Of a DNA stretch of 26,146 bases, positions 15,239 through 21,907 are shown piece after piece. How positions within the stretch are numbered: position 1 is the first letter of the stretch; each line of letters starts with the position of its first letter. This DNA comes from CAYJMQ01 sp964371555 (GTDB lineage Bacteria > Bdellovibrionota > JACOXK01 > 2-02-FULL-40-11): assembly GCA_964371555.1 (NCBI GenBank), contig CAYJMQ010000025.1, forward strand, positions 1 to 26,146. The letters run 5' to 3'. The position numbers and the translations under genes are program-made. The notes beneath the pieces are model-generated. The model did not search any database, was not told the DNA's origin, and saw only the letters and a list, made by a program, of their open reading frames with translations.

Positions 15239-16894
15239 ATGGGAAATGAACTGATCGTCAATGTAACAACACACGAAACCCGTGTGGCTCTCATTGAAAA
15301 TGGGAGTGTTGCCGAACTTTATATTGAGCGCGCCCATGACAAAGGGATCGTGGGAAATATCTATAAGGGAAAAGTGGTTCGTGTCCTTCCAGGCATGCAG
15401 GCTGCTTTTGTCGACATCGGTCTTGAGAAAGCCGCGTTTCTATATGTAAAAGATGTGCTCGTCCCCGAAAAAAGGGTAGATCTTGAGGAAGAGACCCCTC
15501 CCACGATTGACGAAGATTTTGAAGAGGGGGGCGAAATGGAGATCCCAGATGATGATGAAGCAATGCATCTGGCTGAAGAACAAGCTCCCCCTTCTGCAAC
15601 CGAAGGACAACCGGAAGTGGTTGAGCCTGAAGAAATAAAAAGACCCCTACCTCCAGCCTTCCGGAATCACGATTATAAGCGGAACTACGGTCCTCAGGAA
15701 ATCTCTGAGCTCCTCAAAGAAGGACAGGAAATCCTTGTGCAGGCCACCAAAAATCCGATTGGAACAAAAGGGGCAAGGCTTACGATGTTTATTTCCATCC
15801 CCGGAAGAAATCTTGTTTTGATGCCAGCTTTCCGGCATGTGGGCGTCTCAAGAAGGATTCCTTCCGACAAAGAGCGAAGAAGACTGAAAGACATGGTCTA
15901 TAACTTTTGCCCGAGAGATGTTGGCGTTATTGTCAGAACAGCCTGTGAAAATAAGCGGGCAAGCGTGATCAAAAGTGATCTCGACTATCTCTTGAAGATC
16001 TGGCGCGAGGTGGAAAAAGATCTTGCCAATGCCCCTGCGCCTTATCTTCTTCATGAAGAACTCGACATTGTCCTTCGCACCCTTCGGGATATGTTCATTG
16101 ATAACATCGACCGCATCATTGTCGATTCCAAAAAAGAAGATAAGCAGATCCTGCGTTTCCTTGAACATTTTAATCCCAATCTTAAACGGGCTGTCAAATT
16201 CTACAAGGGACGGGAACCGATCTTTGATACTTATGGCATCGAAGTTGAGATCAATCGCGCTTTGGGAAGAAGGGTGTGGCTGAAGTCCGGCGGATACATC
16301 ATTGTAGATCAGGCGGAAGCGCTAACCGTTGTCGACGTCAATACGGGTCGTTATGTCGGAAAACGCACCCTTGAAGAGACAATTCTAAAAATTAATCTTG
16401 AGGCGGCGCGTGAAATCGCCAACCAATTGAGACTGAGAAATTGTGGTGGAATTATCATCATTGATTTCATCGACATGGAAAATTATCGTCATCGTGAAAG
16501 GGTCTACAGGGTATTCGAGGATGCTTTAAAAAAAGATCGCGCCAAAAATACGATTCTTAAAATTTCGGAGCTTGGGCTTATTGAGATGACTCGCAAGAGA
16601 ACCCGCGAAAGTCTCGCGCAAACCCTCTGTGAATCCTGCTTCTATTGCGAAGGAAAAGGAACTCTTAAGAGTAAAAGAACGCTCTGCTATGAAATCTTCA
16701 GAGAGCTGACAAAAACATACGGGGACATACAGACCAAAGAAATTATTCTCTATGCCCACCCTGATGTCGCAAAATTGATTGAAGAAGAAGAAATCGAAAG
16801 TATTCACAAAATTGAAAAAATGATCAATAAACAGATTAAAATCGAGGCAATGCCGGATTACCATGTTGAACAATTTGAAATTCGAAGTTCTTGA
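15239..16894 (+). CDS. rng: Ribonuclease E/G (endoribonuclease) with acidic insertion in S1 domain
   Basis: A 5'-end-sensing, metal-dependent endoribonuclease acting in mRNA decay and rRNA maturation. The 551 residues begin with an RNase H-like/S1 region (GNIYKGKVVRVLPGMQAAFVDIG, 39-61). An acidic, Pro-rich insertion (about 80-137) splits the S1 domain. The catalytic aspartates are D366 (VVDVNTG) and D409 (IIIIDFIDM), 43 residues apart as in E. coli RNase E. The zinc link is CFYCEGKG (C467, C470). There is no long C-terminal degradosome scaffold, so it is closer to RNase G in architecture. TTAGG lies upstream of the ATG. It precedes rplU-rpmA-obg, an arrangement common in deltaproteobacteria. 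Confidence 0.95.
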   Translation: MGNELIVNVTTHETRVALIENGSVAELYIERAHDKGIVGNIYKGKVVRVLPGMQAAFVDIGLEKAAFLYVKDVLVPEKRVDLEEETPPTIDEDFEEGGEMEIPDDDEAMHLAEEQAPPSATEGQPEVVEPEEIKRPLPPAFRNHDYKRNYGPQEISELLKEGQEILVQATKNPIGTKGARLTMFISIPGRNLVLMPAFRHVGVSRRIPSDKERRRLKDMVYNFCPRDVGVIVRTACENKRASVIKSDLDYLLKIWREVEKDLANAPAPYLLHEELDIVLRTLRDMFIDNIDRIIVDSKKEDKQILRFLEHFNPNLKRAVKFYKGREPIFDTYGIEVEINRALGRRVWLKSGGYIIVDQAEALTVVDVNTGRYVGKRTLEETILKINLEAAREIANQLRLRNCGGIIIIDFIDMENYRHRERVYRVFEDALKKDRAKNTILKISELGLIEMTRKRTRESLAQTLCESCFYCEGKGTLKSKRTLCYEIFRELTKTYGDIQTKEIILYAHPDVAKLIEEEEIESIHKIEKMINKQIKIEAMPDYHVEQFEIRSS

Positions 16895-16908
16895 AGCCTC
16901 GCGAGCTA

Positions 16909-16937
16909 TTGACTTCTTTTTCAAAAGTCCGTATAGA
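16909..16937 (+). promoter_or_regulatory. Candidate promoter for rplU-rpmA-obg
   Basis: TTGACT (16909-16914) and TATAGA (16932-16937) are spaced by exactly 17 bases, matching the hexamer consensus at 5/6 and 4/6. Transcription would begin around 16943-16945, only about 4-6 bases before the rplU ATG at 16949, giving a nearly leaderless mRNA and cutting into the GGGG that could serve as ribosome binding site. It is located 14 bases after the RNase E/G stop codon. Confidence 0.45.
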
Positions 16938-16948
16938 ATGGGGCTTCT

Positions 16949-17398
16949 ATGTATGCCATTGTTGAAACAGGGTCCAAGCAATACAAAGTAAGTGTTGGAG
17001 ATCGTTTTAAAATTGAAAAACTCGAGTTGGAAAAAGGATCTGAGGCAATTTTAAACCGGGTATTGATGATACACGATAAAGAGCTCCATCTGGGAAATCC
17101 TTACCTTCCAAAAGCCCAGATTATCTGTGACGTCATTGAAACATATAAAGAACCGAGGATAATTGTATTTAAGTTTAAGAGAAGAAAAGGCTACCAGAGA
17201 AAAAAAGGGCATCGGCAGGCGATGACTCATCTCAAAGTAAGAGAGATCCATTTGGAAGGGACGGCGAAAGTTGCCCCGGAAGCTGAGCCTCAGAAGAAAG
17301 TGGCAGCTCATGCGGCAAAGCCGCTAAAAAAGGCTGCGGCAAAAAAAACCCTAAAACGAAAAACGGTTACGAAGAAAACGACAACAAAAAAGAAATAA
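16949..17398 (+). CDS. rplU: 50S ribosomal protein bL21 with basic C-terminal extension
   Basis: Structural protein of the large ribosomal subunit that binds 23S rRNA. MYAIVETGSKQYKVSVGDRF starts the domain and KFKRRKGYQRKKGHRQ (75-90) is the RNA-binding signature. The core ends near residue 103; a low-complexity extension of about 45 residues made mainly of Ala, Lys and Thr follows (for example AAAKKTLKRKTVTKK), bringing the protein to 149 residues. Such tails occur in some lineages and may add RNA contacts. A candidate promoter lies immediately upstream. The stop codon (17396-17398) sits one base before the structured spacer. Confidence 0.97.
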   Translation: MYAIVETGSKQYKVSVGDRFKIEKLELEKGSEAILNRVLMIHDKELHLGNPYLPKAQIICDVIETYKEPRIIVFKFKRRKGYQRKKGHRQAMTHLKVREIHLEGTAKVAPEAEPQKKVAAHAAKPLKKAAAKKTLKRKTVTKKTTTKKK

Positions 17399-17399
17399 G

Positions 17400-17525
17400 A
17401 TGACCTCGTGATTTTTGGCTGAGACGAGGCCACAGCCGAGCGAAAAGCGCAAGCGTACTTGATATGTACGCTGAAGCTTTAAGCGAGGCGAGAACGAAGT
17501 ATTCGGCCAAAAAGCGTGAGGTCAT
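17400..17525 (+). ncRNA. Structured rplU-rpmA spacer RNA that hides the rpmA ribosome binding site
   Basis: The whole spacer can fold on the mRNA strand. The outer arms are ATGACCTC (17400-17407) with GAGGTCAT (17518-17525) and TTTTTGGC (17412-17419) with GCCAAAAA (17506-17513). Between them G17408/U17517 and U17409/G17516 wobble and G17410/C17515 pair, with one A.G mismatch. The helix continues through 17420-17423 with 17502-17505 (two pairs, two wobbles). Inside is a second hairpin: AAAGC/GCTTT (17444-17448, 17476-17480), a 3x3 internal loop, AGCGTAC/GTACGCT (17452-17458, 17466-17472) and loop TTGATAT. Joining strands are purine-rich with repeated CGA/CGAG. GAGGT (17518-17522) is the only rpmA Shine-Dalgarno and is fully paired. 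Pairing is seen directly; function as a riboregulator is inference. Confidence 0.7.
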
Positions 17526-17792
17526 ATGGCTCATAAGAAGGGACAAGGAAGCACAAGCAATGGACGCGACAGCCATGGTCAAAGGCGCGGCGTTAAGATT
17601 TTTGGCGGTGAAACTGTAAGGCCTGGAGCCATTCTGGTTCGCCAGGTCGGAACACATTTTCATCCAGGATTCAATGTCGGCTGTGGTGGAGATTATACAC
17701 TCTATGCGAAAATCACAGGGCGTGTTTCCTTTGAAAGAATAGACAAACGTCGAAAGCGTGTCAGCGTTTATCCCATAAGCAAAGCATCTTAA
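17526..17792 (+). CDS. rpmA: 50S ribosomal protein bL27
   Basis: Large-subunit protein whose N-terminus reaches the peptidyl transferase centre. The 88 residues start MAHKKGQGSTSNGRDS and include GVKIFGGETVRPGAILVRQ and HPGFNVGCGGDYTLYA. The N-terminus is the short form with no leader to be cleaved, consistent with the absence of a prp protease gene between rplU and rpmA. Its ATG directly follows the right arm of the long helix in the spacer; the GAGGT ribosome binding site ends three bases before the ATG. obg follows after 28 bases. Confidence 0.98.
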   Translation: MAHKKGQGSTSNGRDSHGQRRGVKIFGGETVRPGAILVRQVGTHFHPGFNVGCGGDYTLYAKITGRVSFERIDKRRKRVSVYPISKAS

Positions 17793-17816
17793 TCCCCCCT
17801 TTTAAGAGGGAGAACC

Positions 17817-17844
17817 ATTGATGCAATTCCCATTGATGCAATTT
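17817..17844 (+). repeat. Tandem duplication at the obg start codon
   Basis: The segment around the obg start contains two consecutive copies of ATTGATGCAATT, at 17817-17828 and 17832-17843, separated by CCC, so that two in-frame TTG-ATG pairs occur (ATG at 17821 and 17836). Most Obg proteins begin at the second copy (M-x-FIDEA). The upstream AGAGGGAG (17805-17812) is properly spaced only for the first ATG. Confidence 0.7.
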
Positions 17845-18870
17845 ATTGATGAAGCAATTATTACTGTCCGTGCCGGAAAAGGAGGGGGGGGATCTGTCCA
17901 TTTCCGGCGTGAGAAATATATTCCAAGAGGCGGCCCCGATGGGGGGGATGGAGGAAAAGGGGGGGATATTATTTTTTGCGCGGACTCTTCTCTCAGCACG
18001 TTGATCGATTTTAAATATAAAAAAAGATATGAGGCCGAGGATGGAATCGATGGTCAGGGACAATTAAAAAAAGGGGGCAATGGAAAAGATATAATCGTTC
18101 GTCTGCCGGTTGGAACCCTCATCCGGGATTATCAGACGAATGAGTTGCTTACCGATCTTGTGCAAGATCGGCAGCAGCTTGTGGCGGCAAAAGGGGGGAG
18201 AGGGGGGAAGGGAAACGATCATTTCAAAAATTCAGTTCATCAGTCCCCATTGCACGCGCAACCAGGTGAGAAGGGAGAAGAAAGGGGACTAAAACTTGAA
18301 CTCAAACTCCTTGCTGATGTCGGTTTAATTGGATTTCCAAATGCCGGAAAATCGACCTTAGTCTCAAGAATTTCAAATGCAAAACCCAAAATCGCCGATT
18401 ATCCCTTTACGACCCTTACTCCCCAGTTAGGTGTCGTAAGGATTGCTGAAAGTAAAAGCTTCGTCGTAGCGGATATCCCCGGTCTTATCGAGGGGGCACA
18501 TCGGGGTGTTGGGCTGGGAACACGTTTTTTAAAACATATTGAAAGGACGCGGATTTTCCTGCATCTCATAGAGGTATCACAAGAAAATATCCAAGAGAAT
18601 CTCCAAGAAAATCTCCAAGAAAATCTTATGAAGAGATGCAAAATCATCCTGCATGAACTTGAACAGACAGATCCCAAATTGCTGCAGAAGAAGCAACGGA
18701 TTGTTCTGACAAAAATAGATCTTCTCAAAGACAGGACAATCCTTGAACCGGTCATCCATGCTTTTCATAATATGGGATATGATTGTGAATTGATCTCTGC
18801 CGCAACAGGGGAAGGGCTTCCGGAATTAATCCATCACGTTTCACGTGATTTAAATGTCGGAACTGCTTGA
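17821..18870 (+). CDS. obgE: GTPase Obg/CgtA, 50S assembly factor
   Basis: Essential GTPase that checks late 50S assembly and links to stress signalling. The 349 residues comprise the Gly-rich Obg fold (FRREKYIPRGGPDGGDGG and AAKGGRGGKGN) and a G domain: P-loop GFPNAGKST (171-179), switch TTLTPQLG (198-205), DIPGLIEGAH (218-227), TKIDLL (297-302) and SAATGEG (326-332). There is no long C-terminal OCT domain. Between G3 and G4 is a QENL repeat (254-269). Start chosen at ATG 17821 from the AGAGGGAG spacing; TTG 17818 and ATG 17836 are alternatives. Runs of up to eight G (17884-17891) occur in the Gly-rich part. nadD begins directly after the stop. Confidence 0.96.
   Translation: MQFPLMQFIDEAIITVRAGKGGGGSVHFRREKYIPRGGPDGGDGGKGGDIIFCADSSLSTLIDFKYKKRYEAEDGIDGQGQLKKGGNGKDIIVRLPVGTLIRDYQTNELLTDLVQDRQQLVAAKGGRGGKGNDHFKNSVHQSPLHAQPGEKGEERGLKLELKLLADVGLIGFPNAGKSTLVSRISNAKPKIADYPFTTLTPQLGVVRIAESKSFVVADIPGLIEGAHRGVGLGTRFLKHIERTRIFLHLIEVSQENIQENLQENLQENLMKRCKIILHELEQTDPKLLQKKQRIVLTKIDLLKDRTILEPVIHAFHNMGYDCELISAATGEGLPELIHHVSRDLNVGTA
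18580..18627 (+). repeat. Four 12-base tandem repeats inside obg
   Basis: Four consecutive copies of a CAAGAAAATCTC-like unit occur (18580-18591, 18592-18603, 18604-18615, 18616-18627), differing at one or two bases each. They encode Gln-Glu-Asn-Ile/Leu four times in frame. The unit is a multiple of three, so copy-number change would keep the reading frame. Confidence 0.85.
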
Positions 18871-19560
18871 ATGACATCCTATAAAAAAGTGGGTCTTTTT
18901 GGAGGCACATTTGATCCGATCCATTATGGTCATCTCAAGGCTGCAGCTGATATTTCAGCCAAACTTAATTTAGACCACATTTACTTCATTCCGGCATACA
19001 TCCCCCCTCACAAAACAGATTTGGGGGTCACTTCCTCACACCATCGACTGGAAATGGTCAAACGGGCCATTCAGGGATCTTTAAAATTCTCAGTTTCCGA
19101 ATATGAACTCAATAAAAAAGAAATTTCTTTCAGCATCGAAACGATTAAGCATTATAAAAATCTCCTGCCAGCCGGGACCGAACTCTATTTCATTGTCGGA
19201 ACTGACGCTTTCTTGGGAATTTCTACCTGGAAGGAAGTTCCTGAAATCTTCGTAAACTGCAATATGATCGTCGTTAGCCGTCCCGGTTACAAATTGAAAC
19301 CCTTTGATCAGATCATCAAAAACCCAAAATTATTCAAGGAATTTGTGACTATAAAAGACGGGGAAGAATACAAACACTATACAGGCCATTATATCTATCT
19401 CTTTCAGTTGGGATCCATCGACATTTCTTCCACGGAGCTCAGAAAAAGAATTGCCGAAGGGAAGTCATTCGCGTCATACCTGCCAGACGCTGTTATCGAT
19501 TATATCCACACCAATTCTCTTTACCTTAAAAACCGGTTCAGGACAGATGAAGGGGCTTAA
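18871..19560 (+). CDS. nadD: Nicotinate-nucleotide adenylyltransferase
   Basis: Transfers AMP from ATP to nicotinate mononucleotide in NAD synthesis. The 229 residues begin with the nucleotidyltransferase motif GGTFDPIHYGHL (11-22), followed by FIPAYIPPHK, FIVGTDAFLGISTWK and the C-terminal ISSTELRKRI signature. The ATG comes directly after the obg TGA with no spacer. The ribosome binding site is weak, suggesting reinitiation after obg. The end overlaps rsfS by 14 bases. obg-nadD-rsfS-rlmH is a common order. Confidence 0.97.
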   Translation: MTSYKKVGLFGGTFDPIHYGHLKAAADISAKLNLDHIYFIPAYIPPHKTDLGVTSSHHRLEMVKRAIQGSLKFSVSEYELNKKEISFSIETIKHYKNLLPAGTELYFIVGTDAFLGISTWKEVPEIFVNCNMIVVSRPGYKLKPFDQIIKNPKLFKEFVTIKDGEEYKHYTGHYIYLFQLGSIDISSTELRKRIAEGKSFASYLPDAVIDYIHTNSLYLKNRFRTDEGA

Positions 19561-19912
19561 AACAAAAACATCAAAACAACTTGCCTTAAGCTCTGCAAAG
19601 CTGGCCCTGGAAAAAAAAGCTTTCAATCTCGTGCTTTTGGATGTACGGTCTTGCCGAAGTCTTATGGACTATATACTCATCTGCTCGGCTGAATCGACCG
19701 TGCAGGCTCAGAGTATCTGTAAATATATTCATGAGACGCTTAACACATACAACGCTCAAAATTTGGGCATCGAAGGAGCTCCTGAAGGAAAATGGATTCT
19801 GATGGATTATAATGATGTCATCATTCATATTTTTCACGAGTATGTCCGGGATGTATATGATCTGGAAGGGCTCTGGCATACAGCCCCCCGTGTTAAAATT
19901 CCAAGGAAATAG
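19547..19912 (+). CDS. rsfS: Ribosomal silencing factor RsfS (Iojap/YbeB family)
   Basis: Binds uL14 on the 50S subunit and blocks subunit joining when nutrients are short. The 121 residues match the family: LDVRSCRSLMDYILICSAESTVQAQSI, NLGIEGAPEGKWILMDYNDVIIHIF and VRDVYDLEGLWHTA. I chose the ATG at 19547 (AGGACAG directly upstream inside nadD); the frame stays open further upstream, but that part is only nadD in another frame. The stop lies at the end of the first copy of a 12-base tandem repeat, and rlmH starts 17 bases later. Confidence 0.94.
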   Translation: MKGLKTKTSKQLALSSAKLALEKKAFNLVLLDVRSCRSLMDYILICSAESTVQAQSICKYIHETLNTYNAQNLGIEGAPEGKWILMDYNDVIIHIFHEYVRDVYDLEGLWHTAPRVKIPRK

Positions 19913-19924
19913 CCAAGGAAATAG
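19901..19924 (+). repeat. 12-base tandem duplication at the rsfS stop codon
   Basis: CCAAGGAAATAG occurs twice in a row (19901-19912 and 19913-19924). The first copy encodes the last residues and stop codon of rsfS. The second carries AAGGA, which sits about 10 bases before the rlmH ATG and so serves as a ribosome binding site for that gene. Confidence 0.85.
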
Positions 19925-19929
19925 GATGA

Positions 19930-20376
19930 ATGGGTTCTTTAAATAAAAATAATCTGCATTTAGCTCTTCTGCAAAAACCGAAAACCGATTTTGTCAAAGA
20001 AGGAATCAGCAATTATGTTCAAAAGCTCAAGCCGTATGCAGAAATACGTCTTGTTGAGCAGAGAAACCCAAAGTCTTTCGCAGATCAATTAAAAAAACTC
20101 GAAAAAGGCTCTGTGATGATTCTTTTGGATGAGAAAGGGAGACAATTCAACTCCGTTTCCTTTGCCAAAACATGGGAAACGCTTATCAACCAAAGGGCTA
20201 AGGAAATAAGCTTTATTATTGGGGGGCCATCTGGATTTTTAATCCCTCCCCGAACTGATATTTCTCTTTCCCTTTCAAGTTTCACTCTCAATCATGAACT
20301 GGTTCCTCTGGTTTTATTAGAACAGGTCTACCGGGCCTATACTCTTCTAAGAGGCCATCCCTATCATCATGCCTAG
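19930..20376 (+). CDS. rlmH: 23S rRNA pseudouridine-1915 N3-methyltransferase
   Basis: SPOUT-class methyltransferase that modifies pseudouridine 1915 in helix 69 of 23S rRNA on assembled ribosomes. The 148 residues hold ILLDEKGRQFNSVSFA (64-79), the SAM-knot segment FIIGGPSGF (95-103), LSLSSFTLNHEL and the C-terminal signature VYRAYTLLRGHPYHH (133-147). The protein starts with MGSLNKNNLHLALL, a little divergent from the usual MKI-type start. It ends overlapping gpmI by eight bases. Confidence 0.95.
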   Translation: MGSLNKNNLHLALLQKPKTDFVKEGISNYVQKLKPYAEIRLVEQRNPKSFADQLKKLEKGSVMILLDEKGRQFNSVSFAKTWETLINQRAKEISFIIGGPSGFLIPPRTDISLSLSSFTLNHELVPLVLLEQVYRAYTLLRGHPYHHA

Positions 20377-21907
20377 ACCCTCCTCCCGACCCCCTGTGAT
20401 GCTTGTGATATTGGATGGTTTTGGCATCAATCTTAAAAAAGAGGGGAATGCAATTCAATTGGCAGATGCCCCCACTTTTCGCGCGCTCGAAAAAGGAAAT
20501 CATTCAAAAATTTTAACGAGTGGAGAAGCGGTTGGACTTCCAGATGGCCAAATGGGAAACTCTGAAGTGGGACATACCAATATTGGAGCGGGACGAATCG
20601 TTTATCAGGATCTTACACGAATTAATAAAGCCATTAGCGGGGGGGATTTTTTTAAAAATCCCCTCTTAAAAAAAAATTTCGAAGCCATTCAAAAAAAGGG
20701 ATCAAAACTGCATCTCATGGGACTTCTTTCGGACGGAGGTGTGCATAGCCACATCGAACACCTTTTTGCTCTCTTAAAATTCGCCAAAAATGAGGGATTA
20801 TCCCGGATATATATTCACGCCTTCCTCGATGGTCGAGACACCCCATACAACAGCAGCCCTCATTATTTAAGACAGATGGAATCTTTTATATCCGCAGAAA
20901 AAATCGGGAAAATTGCTACTATCAGCGGTCGTTATTACGCGATGGATCGTGACAAACGATGGGACCGGACCGAAAGGGCGTATGATGCCTTGACGGAAGG
21001 CATCGGCTTGCATGCCAATTCCCCGGCTTCTGCCATTAAAGAGGCATTCCAAAGGGGAGAGACAGATGAATTTATGCAGCCGACGATCATCGATTCGGAA
21101 GGTCTTATCGAAGATAATGATTTTGTGATTTTTTTTAATTTTCGCGCGGATCGCGCAAGACAGCTCACCCAAAGCCTGAACATGGTTGATTTTAACTTCT
21201 TTAAAAGAAAAAAAATACCAAAACTGACTCAGTTCATAACGATGACACAGTATGATCAAACCTATTCTTTTCCTGTTATCTTTCCGCCAATTCAGCTGCC
21301 AAATATTTTGGGTGAAATCCTCTCCCGACATCATATTGCGCAACTGAGAATTGCAGAAACTGAAAAATACGCGCATGTTACTTTTTTCTTTAATGGGGGG
21401 GAGGAACGTATTTTTCCCGGCGAAGAGCGAATCTTAATTCCATCACCGAGAGATATTCCAACATACGATTTGAAGCCGCAGATGAGCGCCCCGGAGGTTA
21501 CAGAAACAGTTGTCAAAAACCTTGAAAAAAGGGAATTTGGCTTCATTATTCTTAATTTTGCCAATGCCGATATGGTGGGACACAGCGGAAATCTATCAGC
21601 AGCGATTAAGTCGGTTGAAATACTCGACAGCTGTGTTGAAAAAATTATCAAAGCTGTACAGGCCCAAAAAGGATACCTCTTGATCACTGCCGATCATGGA
21701 AACGTGGAACAGATGATCGATTACGAGACAGGAGGGCCCCACACGACGCATACGACAAACCCCGTCCCTTTTTACTATATTGATCCGGAACGAAAAAAGG
21801 TCAATCTAAAAGACGGGATTCTTGCGGATTTTATGCCCACCATTTTAAATCTTATGAATCTTGAGTCTCCCAAAGAAGCAACCGGGAAAAATCTGATTGC
21901 GGAATAA
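20369..21907 (+). CDS. gpmI: 2,3-bisphosphoglycerate-independent phosphoglycerate mutase
   Basis: Interconverts 3- and 2-phosphoglycerate in glycolysis using two manganese ions. The 512 residues match family length. VILDGFGI (D16) and the phosphoserine loop GQMGNSEVGHTNIGAGR (S65) are at the N-terminus. HAFLDGRDTP, the segment IATISGRYYAMDRDKRWDR and the metal-binding ITADHGNVEQM and HTTHTTNPVP follow. The ATG overlaps rlmH by eight bases; no good Shine-Dalgarno is near, only AGAGG about 15 bases up, so coupling to rlmH is likely. Confidence 0.97.
   Translation: MPRPSSRPPVMLVILDGFGINLKKEGNAIQLADAPTFRALEKGNHSKILTSGEAVGLPDGQMGNSEVGHTNIGAGRIVYQDLTRINKAISGGDFFKNPLLKKNFEAIQKKGSKLHLMGLLSDGGVHSHIEHLFALLKFAKNEGLSRIYIHAFLDGRDTPYNSSPHYLRQMESFISAEKIGKIATISGRYYAMDRDKRWDRTERAYDALTEGIGLHANSPASAIKEAFQRGETDEFMQPTIIDSEGLIEDNDFVIFFNFRADRARQLTQSLNMVDFNFFKRKKIPKLTQFITMTQYDQTYSFPVIFPPIQLPNILGEILSRHHIAQLRIAETEKYAHVTFFFNGGEERIFPGEERILIPSPRDIPTYDLKPQMSAPEVTETVVKNLEKREFGFIILNFANADMVGHSGNLSAAIKSVEILDSCVEKIIKAVQAQKGYLLITADHGNVEQMIDYETGGPHTTHTTNPVPFYYIDPERKKVNLKDGILADFMPTILNLMNLESPKEATGKNLIAE

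Noticed and set aside
17399..17525. A prp-type protease gene between rplU and rpmA
   Set aside because: The spacer is only 127 bases with no suitable ORF, and bL27 has no cleavable N-terminal extension.
20642..20663. Perfect inverted repeat GGGGATTTTT / AAAAATCCCC inside gpmI
   Set aside because: It encodes the conserved GGDFFKNPL segment and lies deep in the gene; codon choice explains it and nothing suggests a signal.
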